NCBI GenBank assembly: GCA_019828545.1 | Contig: JACVRA010000117.1 | Coordinates: 62,001 to 126,000 of the forward strand | Length of the DNA stretch: 64,000 nucleotides | Direction: 5' to 3' | Source of the DNA: Paracamarosporium sp. OC-R06-R3 | Lineage: Eukaryota > Ascomycota > Dothideomycetes > Pleosporales > Didymosphaeriaceae | Shown here: piece after piece, positions 36,013-46,812 of the stretch | Numbering within the stretch: the first letter of the stretch is position 1 | Layout of the letters: the number at the start of each line of letters is the position of its first letter | Program-made: the position numbers and the translations under genes | The notes under the pieces: model-generated | Database searches by the model: none | Told to the model about the DNA's origin: nothing | Seen by the model: only the letters and a program-made list of their open reading frames with translations

Positions 36013-37912
36013 CTACCCCCAAGGGTCATAACTCGTTCCCGCTGGCGTTACCACATCCCACACTGCATTTACATTCGTGGATTTCCTTTTAACCGCGAGC
36101 TTCCCTCCACGAAACGAACCGTCCATCATAAAAGTCCACGACTTCTCTGGATCCGATGCCCAGAATTTTACATTCACAGACTCAATAGATGAGCCCTCTC
36201 CGTTCCCTCGGAGTTGTTTGTAAAAGGCTACAACATGATCTTCAGCCACTTCTTCTTTCAGACGTAAAAACGGCGGACCGTTTGAGCGTCTGTCCGCATA
36301 GAGAAAGCTGGTTTCACCCTGGTAGATGTGAAGAAATCGGTCAAGGCGGAGCGAGACTTCCAGGGTGCGGAGATGGCGGAAGTTTTGGAACGCTTTCATG
36401 CTGAGTTCGGGCTGCGATGCCGCCCGGCCGAGTCAGCAGAGTCTACACAACCTTCAATGTACAATCTACTTACCCATTTTGAATGCTCCCCATCTCTCCC
36501 CATTTCGATCTTCAGTGTCAGGTCCTGGATATGCGGGCAGACCTCGGCCAGTCTTTCCACGTCCGCGTGCTCCCATCCATCTCCCATATATCCGTAGCTG
36601 ACGTGTAGCTTCTTCAAACTGTGGCCGTGCTTTGGCAGGAAAGTAGGATCGAATCTGATCTCGTCGAATGGGTTCGCCTGGAGGTTTGTTGCTACGATTT
36701 CCTCTAATCCGTCGATACTGTTAGAGAAGGCCTTGAAGATTTCCCTATCTGGGTACCCCCATGTGTAACCCGAATCCCAGAACCCGAAGATCAGCACCTT
36801 GAGTCGCGGAACCTTGCCTGTCAGGGCAGCAAACAGGTGGTTCGGACTGCCGTGGTCGAGATCCAGTCGGTGTAGCTTGCTCCAGTCCGTTGCTTTGGCC
36901 CATTGCTGGCAATACTGTGCACATAGGTCGTACTTCTCGAACTTGAAGCTCAACTCCTCTAAAGGCGGAAAATTGTCGTGTTCATCGAAGCTGAGACACA
37001 CAGGCCCTGGAGTCCATGAACTCTGTCTGGGAAAATCGTGTTGCGAGATCTGCAGATGGAGCTTCTTCAAATTTCGAGCCTGCAGAAGGTGAGATTTTAT
37101 GGTAGAGAGCTCGGAGAAAAAGGTCCATTCTTGGTCACCTGTTTTCTCTGAACACCCGTAGACAGTATAATACAGAGAGTGAAGTTGTGGCGATGAAAGA
37201 GTCCTGTAGTCAGGCAGGATGTAAGAGCCGCGAGCAGGGCCCGTATAACCGTCCTTTACCAAGGCTTCGAGGCACTCAGCAACAGACCTCAATTTTTTCT
37301 CGGAGGGGTAACGCAATGGCAGCGAATGATTGCGGTCCATGTTCACAATATGTATACGCGCGGAAGCGTGTTTGCTATGCAGCATGTCCAAGAATTCCTC
37401 AGGAATCGCGAATCGCAGATGCCACCTTGTATCCCGGGTCAAAACACAGCAACAACCATGCTAAAAACATGACTCACGAGAAATCCCGTAGATCCTCAAT
37501 GGCAGCGACAGCCTCTCTGATTATGTCCTCAGACAAGTAGGTTTCTTGCTTCCAGAACGGTCCAATCTGAAGTTCGCGCACGCATTCCTTCAGCGTATCC
37601 TCAGGATCGCGAAGCCGATTGCATATGTTCGCGGCAACTTTGGGGCCGAAAAAGGTCCTGTCGTGAATTATCAATTTGCGGAATATCTTGACCTCTGAGA
37701 GGTATCTGCATGCACGGGAGACAAGACGGAATTCATCAATGTCCTCGCGATTTAGCTGTTCTAGTCAGACATCGTCAACGCGGCATGGAGTGGGAAGCAC
37801 TTACGAGATCTAGGATCATACGAACCACGACGAGAGGTAGACCCAGAAAAGTGAGTTGTATTTCGACTCGCGTCGGTCCCGGCGCGTTCGAACCAGGCGT
37901 GAGCGTATCCAT
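36013..37912 (-). CDS. F-box-like domain protein, target unknown
   Basis: Four exons (37912-37805, 37755-37478, 37425-36474, 36411-36013) join in frame to 578 residues. After splicing, residues about 24-60 read FLGLPLVVVRMILDL / LNREDIDEFRLVSRACR, the leucine and VSR/C pattern of an F-box, which docks Skp1 in SCF ubiquitin ligases. The remainder has leucine-rich stretches with repeated LKKLHLQI, LHRLDLD, LKVLIFG and IQDLTLKI segments, resembling irregular leucine-rich repeats as in many fungal F-box proteins. The substrate cannot be predicted. The acceptor before exon 3 (ACAAG) is weak, but it is the only one I found that keeps the frame. The start ATG is the first in the exon that encodes the F-box. 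Confidence 0.7.
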
Positions 37913-38253
37913 CTTGGAGGGAATCCACTACGAAGCCTTGTCGGCGGAGTGAGACCATTTAAATACGGTAAACCCCAGCCCCAATCCCATGCAGGTGAGA
38001 CAAGGATAAAACCCTAGGCGCGACTAAATGATTGCGACTGCAGACTCGGGTAATCTACGAATACCGTCTTCAGAGCAGGTCCGCCAATTCTCGCGTAGAC
38101 AGAACAAGGCAAACAATCATCGCCTGAGGCAGCCACAGACTACTAGAAAAATCTCGCCGGTAATTTCAGATTCCATTTGATATTGTGCTACATGTGTATC
38201 TAGCCGTATATAAAACGAACCTTGTGTCGCGATCTGCTTTCTGTCTTGTCTTG
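37913..38253. other. Short intergenic region
   Basis: 340 bp holding the promoter of the F-box gene and the 3' flank of the large LysM gene. Nothing else seen. Confidence 0.5.
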
Positions 38254-40508
38254 TCAATTGGACGAGACTGAGGAGATATCGGTTGCCTTTGATGATAGCG
38301 AGATTCCAACAGTGGTCTTGCTAGTGATTCCCTCGGTCTTTGAAGTGACACCAGTTGAAGACACCGCAGCGTTGATTTGAGGTGTAGACGCGGATGCTGT
38401 AGGTACATGGTGCGAAGGAATGCTGAATGGTGTTGTTGGCCAGGTGTGTGGAAAAGCAGTGTAGATCGGCTTGAACCCTGGGTTGCCAACGCAGTAGTCA
38501 TACCCGTATTGGATACCCGTGCAGTTCTGACCAACTGCGGGGTTCCAGGCCACGAATCGTGCGTGTTGCAGTCCGAACTTCGTCTCGATGATAGCGCATG
38601 GATCGGAGAGGACTGTGCTAGTGAGCGGAAGAAGTGAATTAAGTGGAAGATGTCGGCGACAAGAAAGCATTGCTGACTGAATTCTTGGAGGCTTGAAGCA
38701 GTTTTCATGTTTGTCCTCAGTGGTTTGGTTCTTGTTATCCATAAAGGACTAGAAAAAGAAAGTTGGAGAAGTAGTACTTACTATTCGATTCATTACACAT
38801 AGCAAATTGGGTGCAGGTAGAGATGATGCCCGGCTGTCGATAGTGCTGAGTCATGACGCAGTAGTCTCGACCTCGATGAATTCAGTATTGCCCATGATAT
38901 CTTCAATTCTATGCTAGCTTACCGTTGAGCCAGTTCTCGCAATCTGAGCCAACGCCAGGATTCCAAGCTGCGAACTCAGTGACATTTAGTCCCCAGACTG
39001 CCAGGAAAGACTCGCAACTCTCAGCATAGCCAGCCACGTCTGTCTTGATACAGTACTCGGTGTGGTTGGTCGCGTTAAACTGCAGAGGTTGGACACAATA
39101 GGTCAAAGCGCCGTCTAACGTGCACGAATTCTGCAAAAGTGACGGATTCCAATCGGTTAAGTTATCCGTGGTTACTCCAGCTCCTTTTGCGACGTCCGAG
39201 CAAGACGCCGTGGTGCCAAAATCTGATCCATTCACGTACAAGTAGCAGTCAAGGCGGGTACCTCCAGCGTATTTGTAGGCCCAAATATCGCTGCCATTGA
39301 CCGAGCCACCGAATTCAGGCGTTGGGAGGAGCATCACATCTGTGCCCAAGAAAGTAGATGTTGGGATATCTGAGCTAGTCGATGGCTCAGGGCTGGGATT
39401 CACCCAACTTCCGCCTGGATTGGAGATGCACGATGTCCAACCAACAAAATTTCCGATCAAACTGCAGGTCTGTCCGACGACAGGATTCCAGGTTACGAAT
39501 TGAGTGTAGGTCAGCTTGTTTGCATCCGCGATGCTGATACAGCTATCGCCGGATTTGATAGTATATGTTTTACACTTGGCTGCTGTCGGGATGCAGAGAT
39601 CTCCGGCCTTCGGAAAGTCTTCGCAATATGGCTTCAAACCGTTTGCGGTGAGTAGATGTGCGGTGCTGATACCTTGCGCCAATGATACCGATTGACAAGT
39701 ATCGCTCGACTTCAATGTGTAAGTGGTACCTGTGCAACCGGTCGGCGTAGGGGCTATGCCGGAGGTACTTGGAGGAGTCCCTGTAGTGATATAAAGCGTA
39801 GTCGTTGCGGGCGGAGTTACTGCAAATCCAGACTTGCTGCATTGCTTAGTGACTATTGCCTATAGTTAACGGGTGACTATTTCGAGTATGTTTTGAGCAT
39901 ACGTACGTGAAGTAAATGTTTTCGCTAAGTCTGGGTTTGATGAAAGCGGCATCTCCAATTGAGTCTGTATCTGCTTCAAGAAGCAATCATCGCATGTAAC
40001 AGTTGAAGGAATTGGCGATTTTGTTACTTTTTGGTTGGCGGGGTCGACTCCGATTGCATCGCGGACAACAGCATTACAGTACTTTCCGCCATTCTGCTGG
40101 CAGGTGACGCTATATCTTTCGATGATCTTTTCTACCCAGTACGCCGGGAGTACAGCATCTCCGTTAGAAGCTACAAGTCTCTGTGTACAGGCACCGGCCG
40201 CGCGTCGAAGCCAGAGAGTTAGAGAATTCGAGCAAGCTGTAGTACAGAGCTTCGTCAAGGTGGTGTCGGACTCATACCGGTTTTTTACTCCTGCCCACTA
40301 TCCCCATGAGCAAATTACGCACCGAAGGGGAAGGCTGGTATCAACTTACCTCGAGGGAAGAGTCACAAGTGACGTTTTGATTCAGAACGGTGATGCATGT
40401 CGAAGATAATGCCCACTCGGCAGCAGTGAAGTTGTAGAAGCGTATAGACTGAGAAAAGGAGGGTGTGAAAACGAGTGGTAGCAGCGTGAGAATCGTGTTG
40501 GGCCTCAT
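38254..40508 (-). CDS. Secreted multi-LysM protein (large)
   Basis: Exons 40508-40350, 40297-39907, 39852-38923, 38871-38782 and, less surely, 38672-38254 give about 662 residues. The first 20 residues form a signal peptide (LTLLPLVFTPSFSQS). A Cys-containing N-terminal region of about 170 residues follows, without a recognised name. Then come LysM modules, each with a C, an xSGDSC-type start and a WNPxVG-type end: clear ones are YTIKSGDSC...FVTWNPVVGQTC, a module ending LTDWNPSLLQNSC, one ending FAAWNPGVGSDC, and one with FVAWNPAVGQNC; an earlier module starts LKSSDTC. LysM domains bind chitin or peptidoglycan. The tail is Ser/Thr-rich. The start of the last module is blurred, so the final intron is uncertain. 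It is divergent from the small LysM gene and belongs to the chitinase block. Confidence 0.75.
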
Positions 40509-42156
40509 GATAAAAAACCACGAAGCTCTTCGAGTCCGTAGAGCTATAGATTTGGAGGCTTCAAAATGCGAGTTGTGTAGACCTAGCAGGCCCTTGTCCG
40601 GGACAATCTCTACTGCTTGTGCTGATTCTCCAAATCAACAGCCTCACGATACATCAACTGTGAAGAGAGCTTTCCGGATAGCACGAGAAATGGATCCTCA
40701 ATTGAACAAAAGCCACTTATTGTCAGGACCGTGTAATTCAGGCGCATGGCCTAGACGGATCTGGCAATACATCCTTGCATCCCCTGCTTTTTCTTCTGCG
40801 TTAGCATAACGTGCTGAACCTTGTCAGAGTGGGTCGTGCTTTCAATAATTTAGCATGGATAATTTTTCTCAGGAATGCAAAGATCAAGTCGAACCACCTC
40901 GGTAGCAGGGCTGGCTCGAAACGATCCTTAGGATGCGAGGTAGCGATCACATATCGCGCGAGACGGAAATGACTCCCGCGATAAATTGTAAGCACTGCCG
41001 AGCCAAAGCTTCCCTTGTCTTAGCGAATGGGCGACGTTGTGCTTCAAATTCGCTTATCTTAACGTGATCCTGAGATCTGTAGTCATGCGGCACAGCTCTT
41101 CCAACGTAGCGTGACCTGTACTGTAGTGGGGTCTACTACGATCTTCGGATCGCTTTTGTGGCAGGTGGACGCGAATCATAATGTAACAGTCTTACCTCAG
41201 CATACCACACTGTTACGCCCCAGTGACAAATGTACATGCAGAATCATCTACGAGTACGGACCCTACCTAAGCTACGTTGGATGCACTGAATTGCGGCACA
41301 GCAGGTCTCGACATTCACCCGTCGCTCTCAGTGCAGTAATACGCGGAGTTGAATGTTCCGTAATATCGAAAACGTGTACACTCCTCGAAAACAGAGCGAT
41401 TTGAAGGAAACAGCCACTATTCATCTTGGCTTAGGTGAGTATAGTGGTCGCATTTGATGGCTCCTCTGGGCTCCTCCATCTCTGTATAGTTCTCAGCACA
41501 TATATTGCCTATCCGGACAAGATACCCTTCTCATTTTTGCACGGATCTTTCATCACCAGCGTTCTGGCCTCCTATCCAACTAGCGGACTCGCTGCGCCAA
41601 GTATCTTGGTACTTGCTTCATATGAGCATGTGCGTTGTATGACACCTTGATCAAGTCCTTAGGATACGGGCAAGACAACAACCCGTTCTTCGGTAAGCAG
41701 TAGCAGAGAGGCTTATATGATTAGACCCAATATTAGTATCCATTTCGAGCTTGCGCCGGTCGCAGCATGAGTCGCAACTGGGGCCATCGCTTAGATTTCA
41801 GGATGAAGGAACTGGCTTGAAGGATTACAGACTGCTCTCTATGAGCTACAATGCCGCGGGGTCCGGGTTTGAAGACCTTTTAGAACGTTTGCTGATGCGT
41901 TACGGAGGATTTGCAGAGCCGTTCTGTAAAATTAGTACTTGACATATCATCGCCGATGTTTGGTGGTGGTACGTTTGCAAGGGCAGTGAGTGTCCATTTT
42001 CTCGATACACTAGCCTTGACGAGAGTTCGAGAAGTGGCACATGTTCAATAAATTGTAGTTCGTAAATGTCAATATATGAAGTAGGTTCTGTGACGTGCAA
42101 TTGCCCTTCTGCTTCCCTCGACACACATCTTCCTAATTGCACGCTTGTTAAACATC
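40509..42156. promoter_or_regulatory. Shared upstream region of two divergent LysM genes
   Basis: 1.65 kb between the two start codons. No further gene is supported. Its position allows common regulation of the pair. Confidence 0.45.
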
Positions 42157-43532
42157 ATGAAATCTAACAACGTGATGCGCAGTTTCTTATTCATAGCTGG
42201 TCTGAGCACCCTCGTAAAGGGGTATCTCATTGAACCTCTTACGCCTGCTTCACCGGACACGATCGAAGATTGCTCCAATTGGGTTGTGGTCGCGACCACC
42301 GACAAGTGTGAAGATCTCGCAAATGCCTATTCTATCACACTGGCACAATTTTTAACATATGTCAGTCTAAGATGCTGCTTCAATGCCAGTGATAAAGACT
42401 AACAAGCATACAGAACCCTTCGGTTGGGACCTCGTGTAGCCTCATAGACGGAAACTCGTATTGCACGGAACAGAACTGGGGCATTCCACCGGAACCTACT
42501 TCCAGCACGGCCATCACGACGTCTAGCAAGCCCACTCCAACCAACGGTATCTCGACGCCAACTCCTATCCAAAGTGGCTTGGTCGACAATTGCAATAAGT
42601 TCTATCTTGTCCAAAGCGGTGACGGCTGCTATGACATCGCGGTGAGCAATGGTGCAACTTTAGAGCAATTCTATAGCTGGAACCCCGCTGTTGGAGAATG
42701 CAAGAACCTCTGGCCTACCTACTACGTTTGTGTTGGGATTGTTGGACTCACTCCTACGCCGAGTCGCACGTCAGCTATGACCACAACAAATTCAGCGCCT
42801 ACAAATGGTGTTACTACGCCAACTCCTACGCAAAGCCCATTTATTGATAACTGCAACAAGTTCTACCTAGTCAAGTCTGGAGATGGTTGCGAGGCAATTG
42901 CCACTGCAAACGGGATATCCTTTGATCAATTCTACTCTTGGAACCCCGCCGTAGGCCAGTGCAAAAACTTGTGGCCAACTTACTACGTCTGTGTGGGCAT
43001 CATTGGTTTTACGGCTACACCAAAGCCCAGCACGACCACAACACCTACTACCACAACATCTACGCCAACAAATGGTATCACCACCCCTACACCTATTCAA
43101 AGTGGTATGGTTAGCAACTGCGACTCCTTCTACAAGGTGGTAAAGAATGATGGTTGTGAAGCAATAGCTTCTCGTTACGGTATAACACCATCGCAATTCT
43201 ATACTTGGAACCCGTACATCGAGTCCACTTGCAAGAATCTCTGGCCTGATTACTACGTCTGTGTATCTATTGTTGGTGTCAATCCGACTTTGTCGACATC
43301 AGTAAAACCCACGACGACGCAGCCCGGCAATGGTATAGCCACTCCGACACCTATACAGGCTGGCATGACAAAGAATTGTAAAAAATTCTACAAGGTTGTA
43401 TCAGGTGATGGTTGTTGGGCCATTGCGAACACTAACAAGATAGATCTCAACAACTTCTACGCATGGAACCCCGACGTGAAGACCGACTGCTCTGGGCTGT
43501 GGCCGAATTATTATGTCTGTATTGGAGTGTAA
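42157..43532 (+). CDS. Secreted five-LysM protein
   Basis: Two exons (42157-42360, 42414-43532) join in frame to 440 residues. A signal peptide occupies residues 1-22 (SFLFIAGLSTLVKG). Five LysM modules follow: a diverged first one (TTDKCEDLANAYSITLAQFL, ending NPSVGTSC) and four closely similar ones, each of the form C-x-x-FYxV-x-SGDGC ... QFYSWNP-x-V ... LWPxYYVCVGI. They are joined by Thr/Pro/Ser linkers that repeat PTNGITTPTPIQSG with small changes. There is no catalytic domain. Secreted LysM proteins of fungi bind chitin, protecting hyphae or hiding chitin fragments from hosts; which applies here is unknown. The gene lies back to back with the larger LysM gene. Confidence 0.92.
42540..43400 (+). 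repeat. LysM-linker module repeated in tandem
   Basis: Units of about 250-270 bp, each coding one linker and one LysM module, recur four times with clear similarity. They point to internal duplication within the gene. Confidence 0.75.
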
Positions 43533-44320
43533 TGTAACTTCCTGGAGCCGATTGGCACATACTTGGCACTGATATGAACGATGCATTACGTAGCATGTTT
43601 GTAAATCAATCAAACCTTCATTTGCTCGTCTGTGCTGTGTTCATGATGAACTAGTACCATCAGAGACCGTCAATAGTCTAATGGCGACAACCTGTGCAAA
43701 CTGGTCACTACATAGGTATGGCATGCCTTCGTTCAACTAGCCTTCTAATTGAGCCAGCAGGCGAAAGCAGCAGCTACAAGCACCCCGTAGATGTAATCAC
43801 ATCTAGCATTCAACGCATGCACTACTTGTAGATACAACCCCGCTAGTTTCCGAGATTCCGAAGGCGTCAGATCAGCCCTTTGATGCTATACTCTTTGCAT
43901 CAAGCTTTCTTATCCAAATTGTACCTATACCATGAAAGTAACGCTAAATCTGGGCGTTTGGAACATTTAATAGTTCTTGCGCATACTTATGGTAGCTATA
44001 TTCGCTGCTGAATCTTTGGCAGTTCAGGTGATTTTCTACCGTCGCTGGAAACATCTCGATCATGCAACGCATACCACAAGTCACAATTCGTAGATTGGAA
44101 CAACTAGGGTCGAGCTGAACGCGTGATCCCAAAAGAGGGCGGAGTTCACTGAGTAACATTCTCGGCCATGCTCAGTACAAGCACACCAGATCATCACTCT
44201 ACAAAGAGAACGATGGATATAAGTGTAATATATAACGGCTAAAAGTGTTGCTCGATAGTCTGAAACGAAAAAGCAATTGTGCGTACTTCACAGATCATGG
44301 TCCCCTAACATCTGCACCAA
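43533..44320. other. Convergent 3' flanks
   Basis: About 790 bp between the five-LysM gene and the secreted preproprotein gene, which end toward each other. No gene was supported. Confidence 0.45.
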
Positions 44321-45650
44321 CTAGCCAAAGTAGTCGCCTTCTGGTGCTTCCTGAGCAGACGCACCGCATGCATCACGTCGCTCCAGTTCAGATATACCAT
44401 CGTAGGACATAGTGTGATTTTGCTTTGCGAACTCTCTCCTTTTACTTGCCAAGATATGTTCGATTGACGAGCGCTCATCTCTTCGCAGCGGCTGATATCC
44501 TGGAGGTGGTGAGAACGCCTTCAGATTTTCGGTCAAGTCCTTCGTGAACATTAGCCTGTATGGTAGATTCCTGGTGTATTGAATCCCCCAGAATCCCGTC
44601 ACAATGCCTTTGTCGTAAAGGCCTTTGATAACTGGCGCCTCGTGGGTAAGCCAGATAGATGGCGTGTCTTCGTGTTCTTGAACTTTGAAAGGATCATCTA
44701 TGTCGTCAGCGAGGAGCCATACCTTCCCACTGCAGGTGAGTGCCATTGCACGAGACATTTGTTGGAAGTATGGTAATGCTTGTCGTTTCCGCGTTACAGG
44801 ATCAGTGCCAGGCATGAGTGGGTTCAGCCAACAACATGAAGCCTTCCATGGGTTAAGACAATAGTAGTTGTCTCCTTCAGCGCAACCTTCTTTAGGCCAC
44901 AGTTGCTACAAAGTCATGTAAGAGCAAAGCTATAGAGACCTTGAAGGGTGGCCTACCCAAATAGACCGGTAAGACAGGACGCCCACGCCCATCATGCACG
45001 CATACTCTGTGGCTTTATCTGACAGCGAACGCGGGTTCGAGTTTAGGGGACGTTGGCCGTCTGTATCGCTTGGTCAGTCGATATTTCCTTTAAAAAAGGG
45101 TATCACTCACAGAATACGCAGTCGCCAAACGTCGAAAAGGGCAGCATCTTCGCTATGAGGTCATCCGCCTGGACTAAATGCATTACCAAGGTCAGCAAGA
45201 TCGCGAGTATCTGGAGAAGAATTCAGCACATATGAAAATTGGGTACGTACGGCGACTCATATCGACTGAAGCGGTGCTTTTGGCTTTGCCCTCGCAAAAC
45301 AAACACGACTTCAGGTTTATGATGGGCTTACCATCCCAACCCGGGATTGCGCGCCCTGACAGACCTTTATTCTTCGGTTTGTCGAGCTTGTATTCTAATA
45401 CAAGTCCTCGTTTGAGGATTCTGCGGTGGCCGGTGCTGTGTCGTTCCTGGGGGCTTTCCTTGATAATAGAATGGCTGACGGAGATGTTCTTGATCAGGTT
45501 TTCGCGGAAGGGATTGTTTTCATCTATGATTCGGACAACTGGGGAAACAGTTTGTACGGAGGATGCGCCCAGAACGGTGACTGCTAAGAGACGGAGAATA
45601 ACAACGAAGCTCAACGTGGCAGACCACGTCCACCTAGATTGAAGATACAT
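44321..45650 (-). CDS. Unrecognised secreted preproprotein next to the chitinase
   Basis: Exons 45650-45332, 45265-45251, 45173-45111, 45060-44957 and 44905-44321 join in frame to about 361 residues. The first intron is also open in frame, so it may be retained, adding 22 residues. The N-terminus is a clear signal peptide (residues about 10-29, TLSFVVILRLLAVTVLG). A dibasic site (RILKRG) at residues 80-81 suggests a propeptide cut by a Kex2-type protease; another, LERRDACG, lies near the C-terminus. The mature part contains several Cys, including a CC pair. I do not recognise the fold and assign no function. It shares a 1.16-kb divergent upstream region with the chitinase, which suggests joint expression. 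Confidence 0.65.
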
Positions 45651-46812
45651 CGAATTGAGCTAGGAGTGACGATCGAAACGCAAACGAGAGTGAAGTGGAC
45701 TACGGACTGGTTGCGAGCCCAAGAGACAGATGATGATACGGAGACCAGTCCTTTCGATAGCAATGAAAGCAGGCCCTGGCTAGGCGATCCAATTTCCCAG
45801 CATTATGCAATCTAGGCACAGTATATGCCTGCAGGATTCAAGTGGGCAGCGCGTGATCATGCTGATCCAGGTGGGTTAACTTCTCTGCCCCCAGCAGACG
45901 CCACAAAGCGCGGGAAAGTAAAAGAGATACCTTCGCACGAAAGATTGTCCTAACCGAGCTCTTTTTAGATATCGTGACACATGCATACAATAAGACTATA
46001 TGCACGGGCGTTGTAATCCACTCATTCAGTCTCAGTGCTTGGTGGCCAATGTGTGAACTCATAGGGAAATTATCCGAGCAAGGATGCAGAAATCCAGTAT
46101 ACCTTTTCGAGCTGAGTTGCTAAATGAATTTGGTCTTCATTGTCTTCGTCTTTAAAAACCGAATTTAGATGAATAGTAGAATTGAGAGACTTTCTATCTG
46201 CAGATGTGATAAGATACAAACCAACTTCAAAATACTCAGGTAGTCAACAAGCGCATACTATGTTAGACCAGAGACAACTCAGGTATCTCATGACAGTTTT
46301 GCACTGTTCGCTTATTGTGCAAGTGCTGTCAGTCTCGCGTTGGTCTGCTGATAGTTCACATAAGCTTGATATGCGCACCCTGGAAGTCGCTTCGCACGCG
46401 ACGGACAGATGCGTGATACTTTACAGTATTCACCTTAGATCCTCCCTACCGTATGTCTGCAGGGGTATATGCAGGTCCGAGCCGCCTGGGGGCCGGAACA
46501 ACTGTAGCAGTACTCTGATGCGGGGCGGTGGCACAGTATATCGCAGTCAACGTAAGATTTGGCGGGGCGACATCTCCATGACTAGAACACCTTCTCGTGA
46601 CAAAAAACACTAGCAGGCATGGAGAATGCACAAAGAGCTGTCAGACCGGTGCGATTACAATGCCGAGTGAAAGAAAGGGGCGGGCAACCTTGAAGTTATT
46701 GTGGAGGGCAATTCTGGGTGACAGTAGACGTAGAAACCTGCTAAGGAATTGACCCTCGATTCTATGCCACGCAGTACTCTGCTTGATTGGAAGCGTCAGA
46801 TCGGTTCTAGAC
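45651..46812. promoter_or_regulatory. Shared upstream region of preproprotein and chitinase genes
   Basis: 1.16 kb between two divergent start codons. No gene was supported inside it. Co-regulation is inferred from position only. Confidence 0.45.
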
